Shown piece after piece: positions 45,412-54,570 of a stretch of DNA of 64,000 nt (positions are counted from its first letter, which is position 1; each line of letters opens with the position of its first letter). Origin of the DNA: Glaciecola blandensis (GTDB lineage Bacteria; Pseudomonadota; Gammaproteobacteria; Enterobacterales; Alteromonadaceae); assembly GCF_031846165.1 (NCBI RefSeq), contig NZ_JAVRIE010000002.1, forward strand, positions 372,001 to 436,000, in the 5' to 3' direction. Both the position numbers and the translations under genes were made by a program. The notes under the pieces are model-generated. The model had not been told where the DNA came from. It worked only from the letters and a program-made list of their open reading frames with translations, and did not search any database.

Positions 45412-45427
45412 TTGGCATTGCTCTTGA
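45412..45427 (+). promoter_or_regulatory. Sigma-54-like promoter of glnK-amt
   Basis: TTGGCATTGCTCTTGA has the -24 GG and correct ten-base spacing, but the -12 dinucleotide is GA rather than GC. It lies 51 bases before glnK, where an NtrC-controlled promoter is expected. Confidence 0.55.
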
Positions 45428-45478
45428 ATAGCAAATCTTAATTGCAGGTATTACTAATGAAAAAAGCAGGAGCACATC

Positions 45479-45817
45479 ATGAAACTAGTCACCGCAATCA
45501 TTAAGCCTTTTAAGCTTGATGATGTTCGTGAAGCCATCTCAGAGATTGGCATCGACGGTTTGACCGTAACTGAAGTAAAAGGTTTTGGTCGCCAAAAAGG
45601 TCACACCGAGCTATATCGTGGCGCAGAATACCAAGTTGATTTTCTTCCGAAAGTGAAACTTGAGATTGCTGTGAATGACGACCAAGTAGAGCGCCTAGTT
45701 GAGGCAATCGTTGGTGCAGCGAAAACTGGCAAAATTGGTGACGGAAAAGTATTCGTCTATGACTTAGAGCAAGCAGTACGTATTCGTACTGGTGAAGCAG
45801 ACGCAGACGCACTATAA
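45479..45817 (+). CDS. glnK: P-II nitrogen regulatory protein (GlnK)
   Basis: A 112-residue PII protein with the T-loop Tyr51 (LYRGAEYQVDFLPK), the site uridylylated by GlnD, and the C-terminal signature TGKIGDGKVFVYDLEQAVRIRTGE. It senses 2-oxoglutarate and ATP/ADP and blocks the ammonium channel when nitrogen is plentiful. Adjacency to amt marks it as GlnK rather than GlnB. GGAG precedes the ATG. Confidence 0.96.
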   Translation: MKLVTAIIKPFKLDDVREAISEIGIDGLTVTEVKGFGRQKGHTELYRGAEYQVDFLPKVKLEIAVNDDQVERLVEAIVGAAKTGKIGDGKVFVYDLEQAVRIRTGEADADAL

Positions 45818-45848
45818 AGTAGCGCAGTTAGATAATCGGAGTACAAAA

Positions 45849-47165
45849 ATGGAAATCACATTCGAACTTGGGTATGCACTAGATACCTTTTATTTCTTAA
45901 TCTGCGGCGCACTTGTTATGTGGATGGCTGCAGGTTTTACTATGTTAGAAGCGGGTCTTGTACGCGCTAAAAACACCACAGAAATTTTAACCAAGAACGT
46001 GTCGCTATATGCAATATCGTGCATCATGTACATGATTTGTGGTTATAGCATCATGTACGGCGGTGACGATTTTAGTTTCTTCCTTAAAGATATCACTGGC
46101 GATGGTGTAACTGGCGCAGAAGAGCCTGCAGGTTACGCGCCTTCAGCTGATTTCTTCTTCCAGGTTGTTTTCGTTGCAACAGCAATGTCTATCGTATCGG
46201 GTGCCGTTGCTGAGCGTATGAAGCTTTGGGCTTTCTTAGCGTTTGCAGTTGTGCTTACCGCAGTAATCTATCCAATGTCTGGTTCTTGGACTTGGGGTGG
46301 GGCTGATGTCTTTGGTATGTTTAATCTTGGTGCTCCTGTACCAGAAGATGCAGCCGCAGATTGGATGCCAGCATTTAGATTCTCAGATTTTGCAGGTTCA
46401 GGTATTGTTCATATGGCCGGCGCGGCAGCAGCTTTGGCGGGTGTTTTGGTACTTGGAGCTCGTAAAGGTAAATATGGAAAAGATGGCAAAGCCAATGCGA
46501 TTCCAGGTGCTAACTTACCATTAGCAACCTTAGGTACATTCATCCTATGGATGGGTTGGTTTGGTTTTAATGGTGGCTCTGTGCTTGCGACCGCTAGTGT
46601 TGATAGCGCAAACTCTGTTGCAGTCGTGTTCATGAATACGAACATGGCGGCTGCAGGTGGCTTAGTTGCTGCACTATTGTTAGCTCGTATATTGTTTGGT
46701 AAAGCTGACTTAACCATGGCGCTAAACGGCGCATTGGCTGGTCTGGTGGCCATTACTGCTGAACCTTCAACACCAACTGCTTTACAAGCAACCTTATTCG
46801 GTGCTTTAGGTGGTGCGTTGGTAGTAGGAAGTATCCTTGCGCTTGATAAGCTTAAAATTGATGATCCAGTCGGTGCTATCTCTGTGCATGGTACTGTCGG
46901 TTTACTTGGTCTATTGCTAGTTCCGATTACTAACCCACTTACTGTTGATGTTGTCGCTGGTGAAACCGGTGGTGCCACGTTTGTTGGGCAATTGGTTGGC
47001 GCACTCACTATCTTTGTTTGGGTATTCGTTACTAGCCTAGTCGTTTGGTTAGCTCTGAAAGCTATCATGGGCATCCGTGTAAGCGAAGAAGAAGAATACG
47101 ACGGTGTTGATATCAGCGAGTGTGGTTTGGAAGCCTATCCAGATTTCACCAGCGGTCGTTCATAA
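45849..47165 (+). CDS. amt: Ammonium transporter
   Basis: A 438-residue Amt/Rh channel with about 11 membrane helices. The twin pore His residues are in GSGIVHMAGAAAALAG and ISVHGTVGLLG. It passes ammonium across the inner membrane and is gated by GlnK, encoded 31 bases upstream. ATG 45849 after CGGAG is the start; a longer frame overlaps glnK. The C-terminal tail (VSEEEEYDGVDISECGLEAYPDF) is the conserved GlnK-binding region. Confidence 0.96.
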   Translation: MEITFELGYALDTFYFLICGALVMWMAAGFTMLEAGLVRAKNTTEILTKNVSLYAISCIMYMICGYSIMYGGDDFSFFLKDITGDGVTGAEEPAGYAPSADFFFQVVFVATAMSIVSGAVAERMKLWAFLAFAVVLTAVIYPMSGSWTWGGADVFGMFNLGAPVPEDAAADWMPAFRFSDFAGSGIVHMAGAAAALAGVLVLGARKGKYGKDGKANAIPGANLPLATLGTFILWMGWFGFNGGSVLATASVDSANSVAVVFMNTNMAAAGGLVAALLLARILFGKADLTMALNGALAGLVAITAEPSTPTALQATLFGALGGALVVGSILALDKLKIDDPVGAISVHGTVGLLGLLLVPITNPLTVDVVAGETGGATFVGQLVGALTIFVWVFVTSLVVWLALKAIMGIRVSEEEEYDGVDISECGLEAYPDFTSGRS

Positions 47166-47293
47166 GACAGCTAAAAGGAGTTGGCTAAGGATCGCCAACT
47201 CTTATCAGGGAAACACATGGACGTAGTAAGGATGCACCCATTGGTGTGAAAATAAAAACAAATACATACCAATAGTTAATGTCACATTAACGC

Positions 47294-47328
47294 AAAACCC
47301 CAGCTTACTGAGTAGACTGGGGTTTTTT
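47294..47328 (+). terminator. Terminator after glnK-amt
   Basis: ACCCCAG / CTGGGGT with a 13-base loop and six T residues. The rest of the 318-base gap before the next gene shows nothing recognisable. Confidence 0.88.
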
Positions 47329-47483
47329 GTTTTGCACAAAAAATCAGCAAGCCCTACCCAGTTCAGTGCATTTCATAAACATGAAAATTTGTATCTGCAT
47401 GATTAATATACATAATTATTCTGGCACTAATTCTGCTTTTGTTACCTTATTCTACATAAATAGCGATAACGGTTTAACGTGTG

Positions 47484-48302
47484 ATGGAAATAGATATCGT
47501 TTTATTTGTAGCGACCCTCTTACTGGCTGGCGCCATAGCAGGAATCACGTCAGGTTTATTTGGTAATGGCGGTGGATTTGTTGTGGTACCAGTGCTGCTA
47601 GCTGTTTTTCCGCTTTTTTCTGAATCTAGTGTAGACATTATGCGGGTTGCGGTGGGTACATCTTTAGCATCAATTGTCATCTCCAGTGCGCGCTCGGTGC
47701 AAGCGCATAAACGCAAAGGCGCAGTTGACTTCGACGTTTTAAAGGCATGGACAGGATGGCTCATCGTGGGCGTTATTTTTGGTCTAGTGATAGCGTCATC
47801 TACAACAAGTGAGGTTTTGGTCTTTGTATTTGCCAGTGGCGTTTTACTTTATTCGATTTATTTCCTATTTCCACACATGTTTGTTTTCCGGTCTGCCTCT
47901 TTATCCATGCCAACAGGGTTTATGCGGGCAGGCCTAGTCACTTTTTTGGGAGGATTCTCTGCGTTGCTGGGGATCGGTGGTGGCACTATAACCGTGATGA
48001 CAATGACGATATGTGGCAGACAAGTCCATCAATCTATCGCAACTGCAGCGGGAGTGGGCTTTATCATTGGCCTGCCAGGAGCGCTCGGATTTTTATTCAT
48101 GGGGCAGGGCTCAGAAAACCTACCCTATGGCACACTCGGCTACGTCAATATACCAGCCCTTATTTCGATTAGTTTGGCTTCTATTGTAACCGCACCACTT
48201 GGCGCTCAGCTGGCACATAGCCTGAACGAGTTTCATTTGAAACGCTTGTTTGGCTTGTATTTGGTAGTGGTTGCTCTTTCTATGTTTTACAAAGTTATTT
48301 GA
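47484..48302 (+). CDS. TauE/SafE family sulfite/organosulfonate-type permease
   Basis: A 272-residue membrane protein with about eight hydrophobic helices in two similar halves, each opening with a Gly-rich turn (GITSGLFGNGGGFVVVP; FSALLGIGGGTITV), the mark of the TauE/SafE family. Members export sulfite, sulfoacetate and related anions, but the substrate cannot be read from sequence. ATG 47484 (or GTG 47481) lacks a strong ribosome site. It lies 30 bases before the Tat-exported aminotransferase gene, possibly co-transcribed. Confidence 0.85.
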   Translation: MEIDIVLFVATLLLAGAIAGITSGLFGNGGGFVVVPVLLAVFPLFSESSVDIMRVAVGTSLASIVISSARSVQAHKRKGAVDFDVLKAWTGWLIVGVIFGLVIASSTTSEVLVFVFASGVLLYSIYFLFPHMFVFRSASLSMPTGFMRAGLVTFLGGFSALLGIGGGTITVMTMTICGRQVHQSIATAAGVGFIIGLPGALGFLFMGQGSENLPYGTLGYVNIPALISISLASIVTAPLGAQLAHSLNEFHLKRLFGLYLVVVALSMFYKVI

Positions 48303-48332
48303 ACTAACTTACTCAATAAAAAAGGTGAAGGA

Positions 48333-49499
48333 ATGAATGATAGTATAAGTAGACGTTTGTTTTTAAGAGGTTCGGTAGCAACGGCAACGGCGTTAATTGC
48401 GGGCGCCTGTGCCAGCAGCAATGTTTATGCACTGTCCACGAATAGCGAAAAGTTAGGCTTACATTATGGACCAAAGCTTGGTATTGCTAAACTTGATTCA
48501 AATGAGAATCCATATGGTCCCAGTAAAGCGGCTCTAGAACAAATGGCTTTGGCGAGTGCGAAAGGAGCTTATTATGCGAGCGAGCCATATCGTTACCTTG
48601 TTTCTATGATTGCGGAAAAGAATAGCCTTAGTCCTAAAAATATTTCTCTCAGCTCCGGATCTAGCGGTGTATTGACGTATGCGGCTATCGCGGCATCTCA
48701 AACTGGCAAGATATTAGGTCCAGATTTGTTCTGGGATACGACAGCTAGAGCGCCGGAGAGGGCCGGTGGAGGCAAGATAAAACGTATTGCTAAAACAAGT
48801 GATCTTAGCATTGATCTAGATGCCTTATATGCTGCAATTGACGACGATGTAGCAATGGTTCAAGTAACGAATCCAAATAACCCTACGGGCATGCTTACTG
48901 ATGCAAGGAAGCTTAGAGAGTTTTGTATAAAAGCTTCGAAGAAGACCTTGGTATTAGTAGATGAAGCATATAATGAAGTGACGGATATGCCAGCTGAAAA
49001 CTCAATGGTGTCGTTGGTCAGAGAAGGCTACAACGTGGTTATCGCTAAAACATTTTCAAAACTATATGGTTTGGCGGGTATGCGAGTGGGTTATATGATG
49101 GCGCCTGAAGCGTTGGTAGAGCAAATTACTCGATTTGGACTAGGAGGCTATGCAATGAATCAAGCTGGCCTCGCGGCGGCAATTGCAAGCTATAATGACG
49201 AAGCGTTCCTGAAAATGTCTAAGTCAAAAATTATTGAAGGCCGAGAGATGGTAAACGATGCTGTCAAATCAAATGGACTATATGCTTTACCTTCACAAAC
49301 CAGTTTTGTATTTGTCGACTTGGGTCAAGGCAATGCTGATATCTTTCGTGAAAGAATGGCACAACAAAATGTGCTAATACGCGGGATATATCAAGACTAC
49401 AAAAACTGGTCTAGGGTTAGTATGGGCTTGCTGGAAGATGTCCAAAAATATGTCGATGCATTGCCAAGAGCACTAGAGGAAACACTTCGTTCAACATAA
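48333..49499 (+). CDS. Tat-exported class I/II PLP aminotransferase (histidinol-phosphate aminotransferase-like)
   Basis: A 388-residue fold-type I PLP enzyme. The N-terminus is a twin-arginine signal (SRRLFLRG, hydrophobic stretch, cleavage near NVYA). Aminotransferase features include LDSNENPYGPS, NPNNPTGML, the PLP-phosphate-side DEAYNEV and the Schiff-base Lys in IAKTFSKLYGLAGMRVGY. The fold resembles HisC, but the protein would be exported folded with cofactor to the periplasm, so it is not the biosynthetic enzyme. Substrate unknown. It ends seven bases from a convergent gene. Confidence 0.88.
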   Translation: MNDSISRRLFLRGSVATATALIAGACASSNVYALSTNSEKLGLHYGPKLGIAKLDSNENPYGPSKAALEQMALASAKGAYYASEPYRYLVSMIAEKNSLSPKNISLSSGSSGVLTYAAIAASQTGKILGPDLFWDTTARAPERAGGGKIKRIAKTSDLSIDLDALYAAIDDDVAMVQVTNPNNPTGMLTDARKLREFCIKASKKTLVLVDEAYNEVTDMPAENSMVSLVREGYNVVIAKTFSKLYGLAGMRVGYMMAPEALVEQITRFGLGGYAMNQAGLAAAIASYNDEAFLKMSKSKIIEGREMVNDAVKSNGLYALPSQTSFVFVDLGQGNADIFRERMAQQNVLIRGIYQDYKNWSRVSMGLLEDVQKYVDALPRALEETLRST

Positions 49500-49506
49500 T
49501 AGTCAC

Positions 49507-51147
49507 TTATAAACGAGAAACTTGAACGGCATTGCGTCCTTTGCTCTTAACTCGATATAAGGCGATATCTGCTTCTTTAAGCATAAACTGAGGGCTAATC
49601 GAGCTCACTTCGGTATTGCGGATAGTCGCACCACCAATACTGATAGTAATGTGCTCTGCAACACTGCTACTTTTATGTGGTTCTTTAAGCGTTTCTATTG
49701 CTAACCTAAGGTCCTCAGCAACCTTACAAGCACCCTCATGATCACAGTTGGGCAACAGACAGACAAATTCTTCGCCGCCATAACGCGCTATTAAATCGAC
49801 TTCTCTTTTGAGACTTTGTTTGAGCGTAGTGGCGACGGCTATGAGGGCTTCGTCACCTTTGATATGGCCATATTCATCGTTATACATCTTAAAAAAATCA
49901 ACATCGATGAGGAGAATTGACAGTGCTTGTTTGTTTCGTTTTGCTAAATCGAAAGTGTTTAGGAATAGTTTATCGAACGCACGACGGTTGGCTATTTTGG
50001 TTAAGCCGTCTTGCATGGCCAACTGAGAAAGCTCTTTCTTTTGCTGCTCAATGGTGTCGACATAACTGTCGAAGGTAAGTGCAATATCGCTGATTTCATC
50101 TTTTAATTTGGTGTTTAAAAATTTTCTATCAAACTGAGATACATAGTTGTTGAGGCCTATTAAGCGGACGATGACTCGCTGTCTTAATTGCCACGCAATA
50201 AAACCAAACAATACAATACAGATAAACACAAAGAAGCCTAATAGACGAATTTGCAAGTCGATAGTTTCTTTTTCATTTTGGGCATTTGCTAGAATTTTTT
50301 TATTGATGACCGCACTTTTAAAGTTCAATGCTCGAGCAAAATCACTCACTAGCTTTTCTGTAAAATTCCCCCTACCAGTGGTTCGTCCTTTTATTCGAAG
50401 CTGCTTTACACGGAGGTTTATTAAACCCTGTTCGCCAAGAACGATGTCTTGAAAGTCTGCATTCAATGTAGACAATCTCTCTCCAAGATACGCAGGTTGT
50501 ATCGTTTGAATGTAAGCATACTTGTTTCTGATTTTCTGACTAGATTTGCGAATTTGATTGAGTTTATCAGCACTCATTAGGTTGGCCGACATGATGGTCA
50601 GTTGGGAGAATTCTTCAAACCACGATGACGAAGATGTGCCAGTTGCCTTTGATATCGTGGCCGACAATGCTTTTGCCTCGTCAAATAAGGCATACAATTT
50701 ACGCTCAACATCACTGGCTTTTTGATTTGTTTCCAAACGAAGTGTCACTAAGTCGTCAAGTTCATCTAGTTCAAATTTGATTGCTTCATATTCTTTTAAC
50801 ACTACCTCATCGAGCTTTGCAGCGCGCAATTGTTCTTCGATCTGATTGAGCTCGCTCTGTATTTTTTTATTCGCAATCCGCAAGGCGGGGTGGCTATCTG
50901 CGGTAGATAGCTTTTCAGTATAGAAAACTAACCTTTCACTGCGATTCGCAATACTATCGAACGATATGATTGTCGGTATTGAATCAAGTAGTGAGGATTC
51001 TAAGGCTGCTCTAAAGGTATTTAATTGATAGTAAACCGAGATCGTTAGAGACAAGAAAATGAGGAACAAAACACTGAAAGCACTTGTGAACACTTTGTTT
51101 AATGAAAAGCGTTTCTGAGATTTATTGTGTTTTTTAGCTGATATCAC
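49507..51147 (-). CDS. Membrane diguanylate cyclase with periplasmic helical sensor
   Basis: A 546-residue GGDEF protein. A membrane helix (about 17-37), a roughly 250-residue mostly helical periplasmic region and a second helix (about 293-313) precede a HAMP-like segment and the GGDEF domain. The active site is RYGGEEF and the I-site REVD is in place, so c-di-GMP synthesis with feedback is likely. The sensor resembles the helical domains of TorS-type receptors that read a periplasmic partner. The GTG start overlaps the stop of the 5'-nucleotidase-like gene by four bases, so the two are translationally coupled. Confidence 0.92.
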   Translation of the reverse strand: MISAKKHNKSQKRFSLNKVFTSAFSVLFLIFLSLTISVYYQLNTFRAALESSLLDSIPTIISFDSIANRSERLVFYTEKLSTADSHPALRIANKKIQSELNQIEEQLRAAKLDEVVLKEYEAIKFELDELDDLVTLRLETNQKASDVERKLYALFDEAKALSATISKATGTSSSSWFEEFSQLTIMSANLMSADKLNQIRKSSQKIRNKYAYIQTIQPAYLGERLSTLNADFQDIVLGEQGLINLRVKQLRIKGRTTGRGNFTEKLVSDFARALNFKSAVINKKILANAQNEKETIDLQIRLLGFFVFICIVLFGFIAWQLRQRVIVRLIGLNNYVSQFDRKFLNTKLKDEISDIALTFDSYVDTIEQQKKELSQLAMQDGLTKIANRRAFDKLFLNTFDLAKRNKQALSILLIDVDFFKMYNDEYGHIKGDEALIAVATTLKQSLKREVDLIARYGGEEFVCLLPNCDHEGACKVAEDLRLAIETLKEPHKSSSVAEHITISIGGATIRNTEVSSISPQFMLKEADIALYRVKSKGRNAVQVSRL

Positions 51148-52649
51148 TGTTCAGCACCTTTTAGCTTAGCCGCGTTGACTATACGGTTCTGCTTCTCAAC
51201 ACTGATCACCTTTGTTTGTAAAATTGAATACAACACTAGGTCTGACAAGATAATCCGCTCATTCTGTGAGTTTTCAATAAGCTGACCATTAGCAAATTCA
51301 GTGTATCCGTCGCCTCCGTTATACAGATAGTCAGTGGTAGCGAGGGTATATAATTTGTCTGCTTGGATCTCTTCTCCTTGAATCTTGATGCTAAGCATTC
51401 GACTGTTAGCAGGTCTTGAGCTATCGAAAATTATCTCTGCACCGCTCAATTGAGGGAACCTTCCTTTATTGTAGTCAAATTCAGAAACACTCAGTTCTAA
51501 GGCTTCTAGTAGATCCTGACCCAATATTTGTACTGTGACGATCCCCGCTCTAAAAGGGAGTTCGCTGACTAAGTTCTTTCGTGTAAAAACATGAGATGGA
51601 GCATATACAGTATCACCTCTAATGCCACCGCTATTTATAATCGCAATGTCTGCATCGGTGTAGTCCAACATTGCGTCAGTGATCATATTAGCAAATTCAT
51701 TCTCTGAACTTCTGGTGGCATTACGAAAGGTATTGAATCCCTTTTTCACGGTAGCAATTGGAAGATTCATGAGTCGGTCTAAACGCTGAACATAATCTAA
51801 TTCTAGGCTAGCAATGTCTGGATCCAGTGCAAAGCGACTCAAGGTTTGTCGCTGCCATTGAATATCAATTGATTCGTCACTCTGTTTTGAAATCTGAAGT
51901 AAGGCAAAATCTCCAGCTTCAGTAATCAGTATTTTGTTATCGATATTTTTCGACTTTTCTATCTCGCGCTCTGGCGCGAAATGATCTTTTGATAGGGTAA
52001 TATCAACAACCTTACGTTCCAGCAAGTCATCGAGTTCGGGAAACAAACTTCCATGCATCACGATAATTAACTCAGCCCCGGCACGTCGCAATATTTCAGC
52101 TTCTTGAGTAACGCTTGTTGAAATATCTTCAACAACCACTCTGTTTAGCAAATATTGTTGCTTAGCCAAGGGATCGACCACCGCCATGATGCCAATTTTT
52201 ATTCCAGCGCGTTCTATGGTGACTGACTTCATGAGTCCGTTTTGCATCGAGTTTTGAAGTGGATCGAAAATGTTGCTAGCGACCATTGGAAAAACAGCTT
52301 CGAAGGAGCGCAGCGATAGCTGTTCTTCAAAGTAACTATATTCTCTTTTAGTAACGCCCATTGCGTCGGGTTCAATACTATTGAGCAAATCGACTATATG
52401 CGAACCGCTATCAAATGACGACATTGGGCTGGGACCTAAACTATTTCCGCCGAAAAGGAATAAGGTATCGGCTTGTGCGGCGCGATATTGTTTAACCGCG
52501 GTGGCTAGCTGGGCATAACTTCCCGATTCATTTTGCCCAATAATGGGCATGTCTGCAGCGAATAAGATGGTTAAGGTGTCTGACTGAGGAAAGCAAAAGC
52601 GTGAAAAACTGAATAATAACAGCAGGCTAGCAATCGTTTTTAAGTTCAT
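51144..52649 (-). CDS. 5'-nucleotidase/UshA-fold periplasmic protein with degenerate metal site
   Basis: A roughly 501-residue exported protein with the two-domain UshA architecture. The N-terminal metallophosphatase motifs are broken: D-x-H is ADMPI, the second motif is FGGNSLG (Asp to Asn), and the GNHE position reads GVTKREY. Later single His residues remain (VMHGSL, KDHF). The C-terminal nucleotide-binding domain looks intact (INSGGIRGD; NGGDGYTEF). It may bind but not hydrolyse nucleotides. A start at 52649 gives a good signal peptide; an in-frame ATG at 52700 is also possible. It is translationally coupled to the diguanylate cyclase downstream. Confidence 0.85.
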   Translation of the reverse strand: MNLKTIASLLLLFSFSRFCFPQSDTLTILFAADMPIIGQNESGSYAQLATAVKQYRAAQADTLFLFGGNSLGPSPMSSFDSGSHIVDLLNSIEPDAMGVTKREYSYFEEQLSLRSFEAVFPMVASNIFDPLQNSMQNGLMKSVTIERAGIKIGIMAVVDPLAKQQYLLNRVVVEDISTSVTQEAEILRRAGAELIIVMHGSLFPELDDLLERKVVDITLSKDHFAPEREIEKSKNIDNKILITEAGDFALLQISKQSDESIDIQWQRQTLSRFALDPDIASLELDYVQRLDRLMNLPIATVKKGFNTFRNATRSSENEFANMITDAMLDYTDADIAIINSGGIRGDTVYAPSHVFTRKNLVSELPFRAGIVTVQILGQDLLEALELSVSEFDYNKGRFPQLSGAEIIFDSSRPANSRMLSIKIQGEEIQADKLYTLATTDYLYNGGDGYTEFANGQLIENSQNERIILSDLVLYSILQTKVISVEKQNRIVNAAKLKGAEQ

Positions 52650-52801
52650 ATAACTAGACTTTTTTTGGATATTTTTAGTAAATATGAGAGGTGCTTTCAT
52701 GGCTATAGAGTAAACACAATCGACGATTGTTGCAATTATGCTTTAGTTTTAAGTCACTTTTATGTTTTGAATGCTAAAACGTTTAATAATTGTGGATATT
52801 T

Positions 52802-52830
52802 TTGGCAGTGGTCTAAAACGCGGGTACACT
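52802..52830 (+). promoter_or_regulatory. Probable promoter of the ggt operon
   Basis: TTGGCA, 17 bases, TACACT, ending 41 bases before the ggt ATG. Confidence 0.6.
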
Positions 52831-52871
52831 GTATTAAAGTGTTCAAATAACTAGAAAAATAAGAGTACAGC

Positions 52872-54566
52872 ATGATAAAAGTTCTAAAATTTTCCGCTAT
52901 CGTCCTGATGACCAGTATGGTTTGCTCTGTCGGTGCCTACGATAGAGTGACTGGCGAACCTTTTGCTTCCCGCTCAGAAGTCATTGCGCAAAACGGAATG
53001 GCAGCCACTAGCCAACCTTTGGCCACGCAAGTTGCCATTGATGTACTTAAAGCTGGCGGAAACGCTGTCGATGCTGCTATCGCAGCAAACGCAATGCTTG
53101 GTTTGGTAGAACCGACTGGATGCGGTATCGGTGGTGATTTATTTGCAATAGTTTGGGATGCAGAATCACAAAAGCTATACGGATTAAATGCATCAGGCCG
53201 TTCGCCAAAAGGCTTAACTATCGATTACTTTAAACAGCAAGGCTTAGATCGTATTCCCGCGTTTGGCCCTTTACCCGTTTCTGTGCCGGGTGCAGTGGAT
53301 GGTTGGTATCAGCTACATGAGCGCTTCGGTTCTAAGTCGATGCAAGAACTGCTTGCTCCATCTATTCGATATGCGCGAGACGGGTTTCCTGTTTCAGAGT
53401 TAATTGCCTACTACTTTGAAATGAATCAGAAGCGTATTGGCCAGTACCCTGGATTTGAAGAAACCTTCACTATCAATGGTAAAACGCCAAAGAAAGGCCA
53501 AATTTTTAGAAATCCCAACCTAGCAGCTACTTACGAAAAAATAGCAACAGGCGGGCGCGATGCCTTCTATAAAGGTGATATCGCGCGTACGATTGGTGGT
53601 TTTATGCAGAATCAGGGCGGTTTGTTGAGCTATCAAGATCTTGCTACCCATACGTCGGAATGGATAGAGCCTGTCTCGACCAATTATCGTGGTTACGATG
53701 TGTGGGAGTTACCACCAAATGGACAAGGTATTGCTGCTCTACAGATTCTCAATTTACTTGAACTCTATGATTTGGAAAGCATGGGACGTGATAGTGCTGA
53801 GTTTGTTCACACCTTTGTTGAAGCGAAAAAGTTAGCGTTTGAAGACCGAGCTAAATTTTATGCTGATCCCGATTTTAATGAGATCCCAGTAGACTGGTTA
53901 ATCTCAAAAGATTACGCAGCTGAGCGTCAAAAGCTGATTGATGCAAACACTGCGGCAAAGCGTGTTGATGCTGGCAAACATGACGGTGACACGATTTACC
54001 TAACAGTCGCTGACAGCAAAGGCAACATGGTATCTTTGATCCAAAGTAATTATCGAGGCATGGGCTCGGGTATGATACCCACCGATTTAGGCTTTGTTCT
54101 GCAGAACCGGGGTGAAATGTTTTCTTTAGACAAGGACCACTTTAACAGTTTGGAGCCAGGCAAGCGTCCGTTTCATACCATCATTCCTGCATTCGTCACT
54201 AGAAATAACAAACCTCTGATGAGTTTCGGTGTGATGGGTGGCGGTACGCAACCACAAATGCACGCTCAAATTATTATCAATATGATTGATTTTGGTATGA
54301 ATTTGCAAGAAGCGGGCGATGCACCTCGTATTCTGCATACAGGTTCCAGCTCTCCTGAGGGAGATGTCATGGTAGATGGCGGTTTTGTTAGCTTAGAGTC
54401 TGGTTTTTCGCATAAGACGAGACGTGAGCTGTTGAAGATGGGACACACCATTAAAGATGTCTCCGGTGCGTTCGGTGGCTATCAGGCTATTATGCTAGAC
54501 GATAAAAATAAAGTGTACTATGGTGCATCGGAAACGAGAAAAGATGGTCAAGCCGCAGGATACTAA
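52872..54566 (+). CDS. ggt: Gamma-glutamyltransferase
   Basis: A 564-residue exported GGT that hydrolyses or transfers the gamma-glutamyl group of glutathione. It has a signal peptide (ends near CSVGA), the large-subunit blocks GGNAVDAAIAANAMLGLVEP and GIGGDLF, and the self-cleavage nucleophile Thr374 (GDTIYLTVADSKGN), which becomes the N-terminus of the small subunit. The later GGGTQPQMH block fits the family. It is the first gene of a run with a DyP-like protein and an ABC transporter. Confidence 0.93.
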   Translation: MIKVLKFSAIVLMTSMVCSVGAYDRVTGEPFASRSEVIAQNGMAATSQPLATQVAIDVLKAGGNAVDAAIAANAMLGLVEPTGCGIGGDLFAIVWDAESQKLYGLNASGRSPKGLTIDYFKQQGLDRIPAFGPLPVSVPGAVDGWYQLHERFGSKSMQELLAPSIRYARDGFPVSELIAYYFEMNQKRIGQYPGFEETFTINGKTPKKGQIFRNPNLAATYEKIATGGRDAFYKGDIARTIGGFMQNQGGLLSYQDLATHTSEWIEPVSTNYRGYDVWELPPNGQGIAALQILNLLELYDLESMGRDSAEFVHTFVEAKKLAFEDRAKFYADPDFNEIPVDWLISKDYAAERQKLIDANTAAKRVDAGKHDGDTIYLTVADSKGNMVSLIQSNYRGMGSGMIPTDLGFVLQNRGEMFSLDKDHFNSLEPGKRPFHTIIPAFVTRNNKPLMSFGVMGGGTQPQMHAQIIINMIDFGMNLQEAGDAPRILHTGSSSPEGDVMVDGGFVSLESGFSHKTRRELLKMGHTIKDVSGAFGGYQAIMLDDKNKVYYGASETRKDGQAAGY

Positions 54567-54570
54567 GTAA

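Noticed and set aside
46409..47074. 221-codon frame on the minus strand inside amt
   Set aside because: It lies antisense to a clear ammonium transporter, is Pro/Ala/Thr-rich as expected from the complement of membrane-helix codons, and has no family resemblance.
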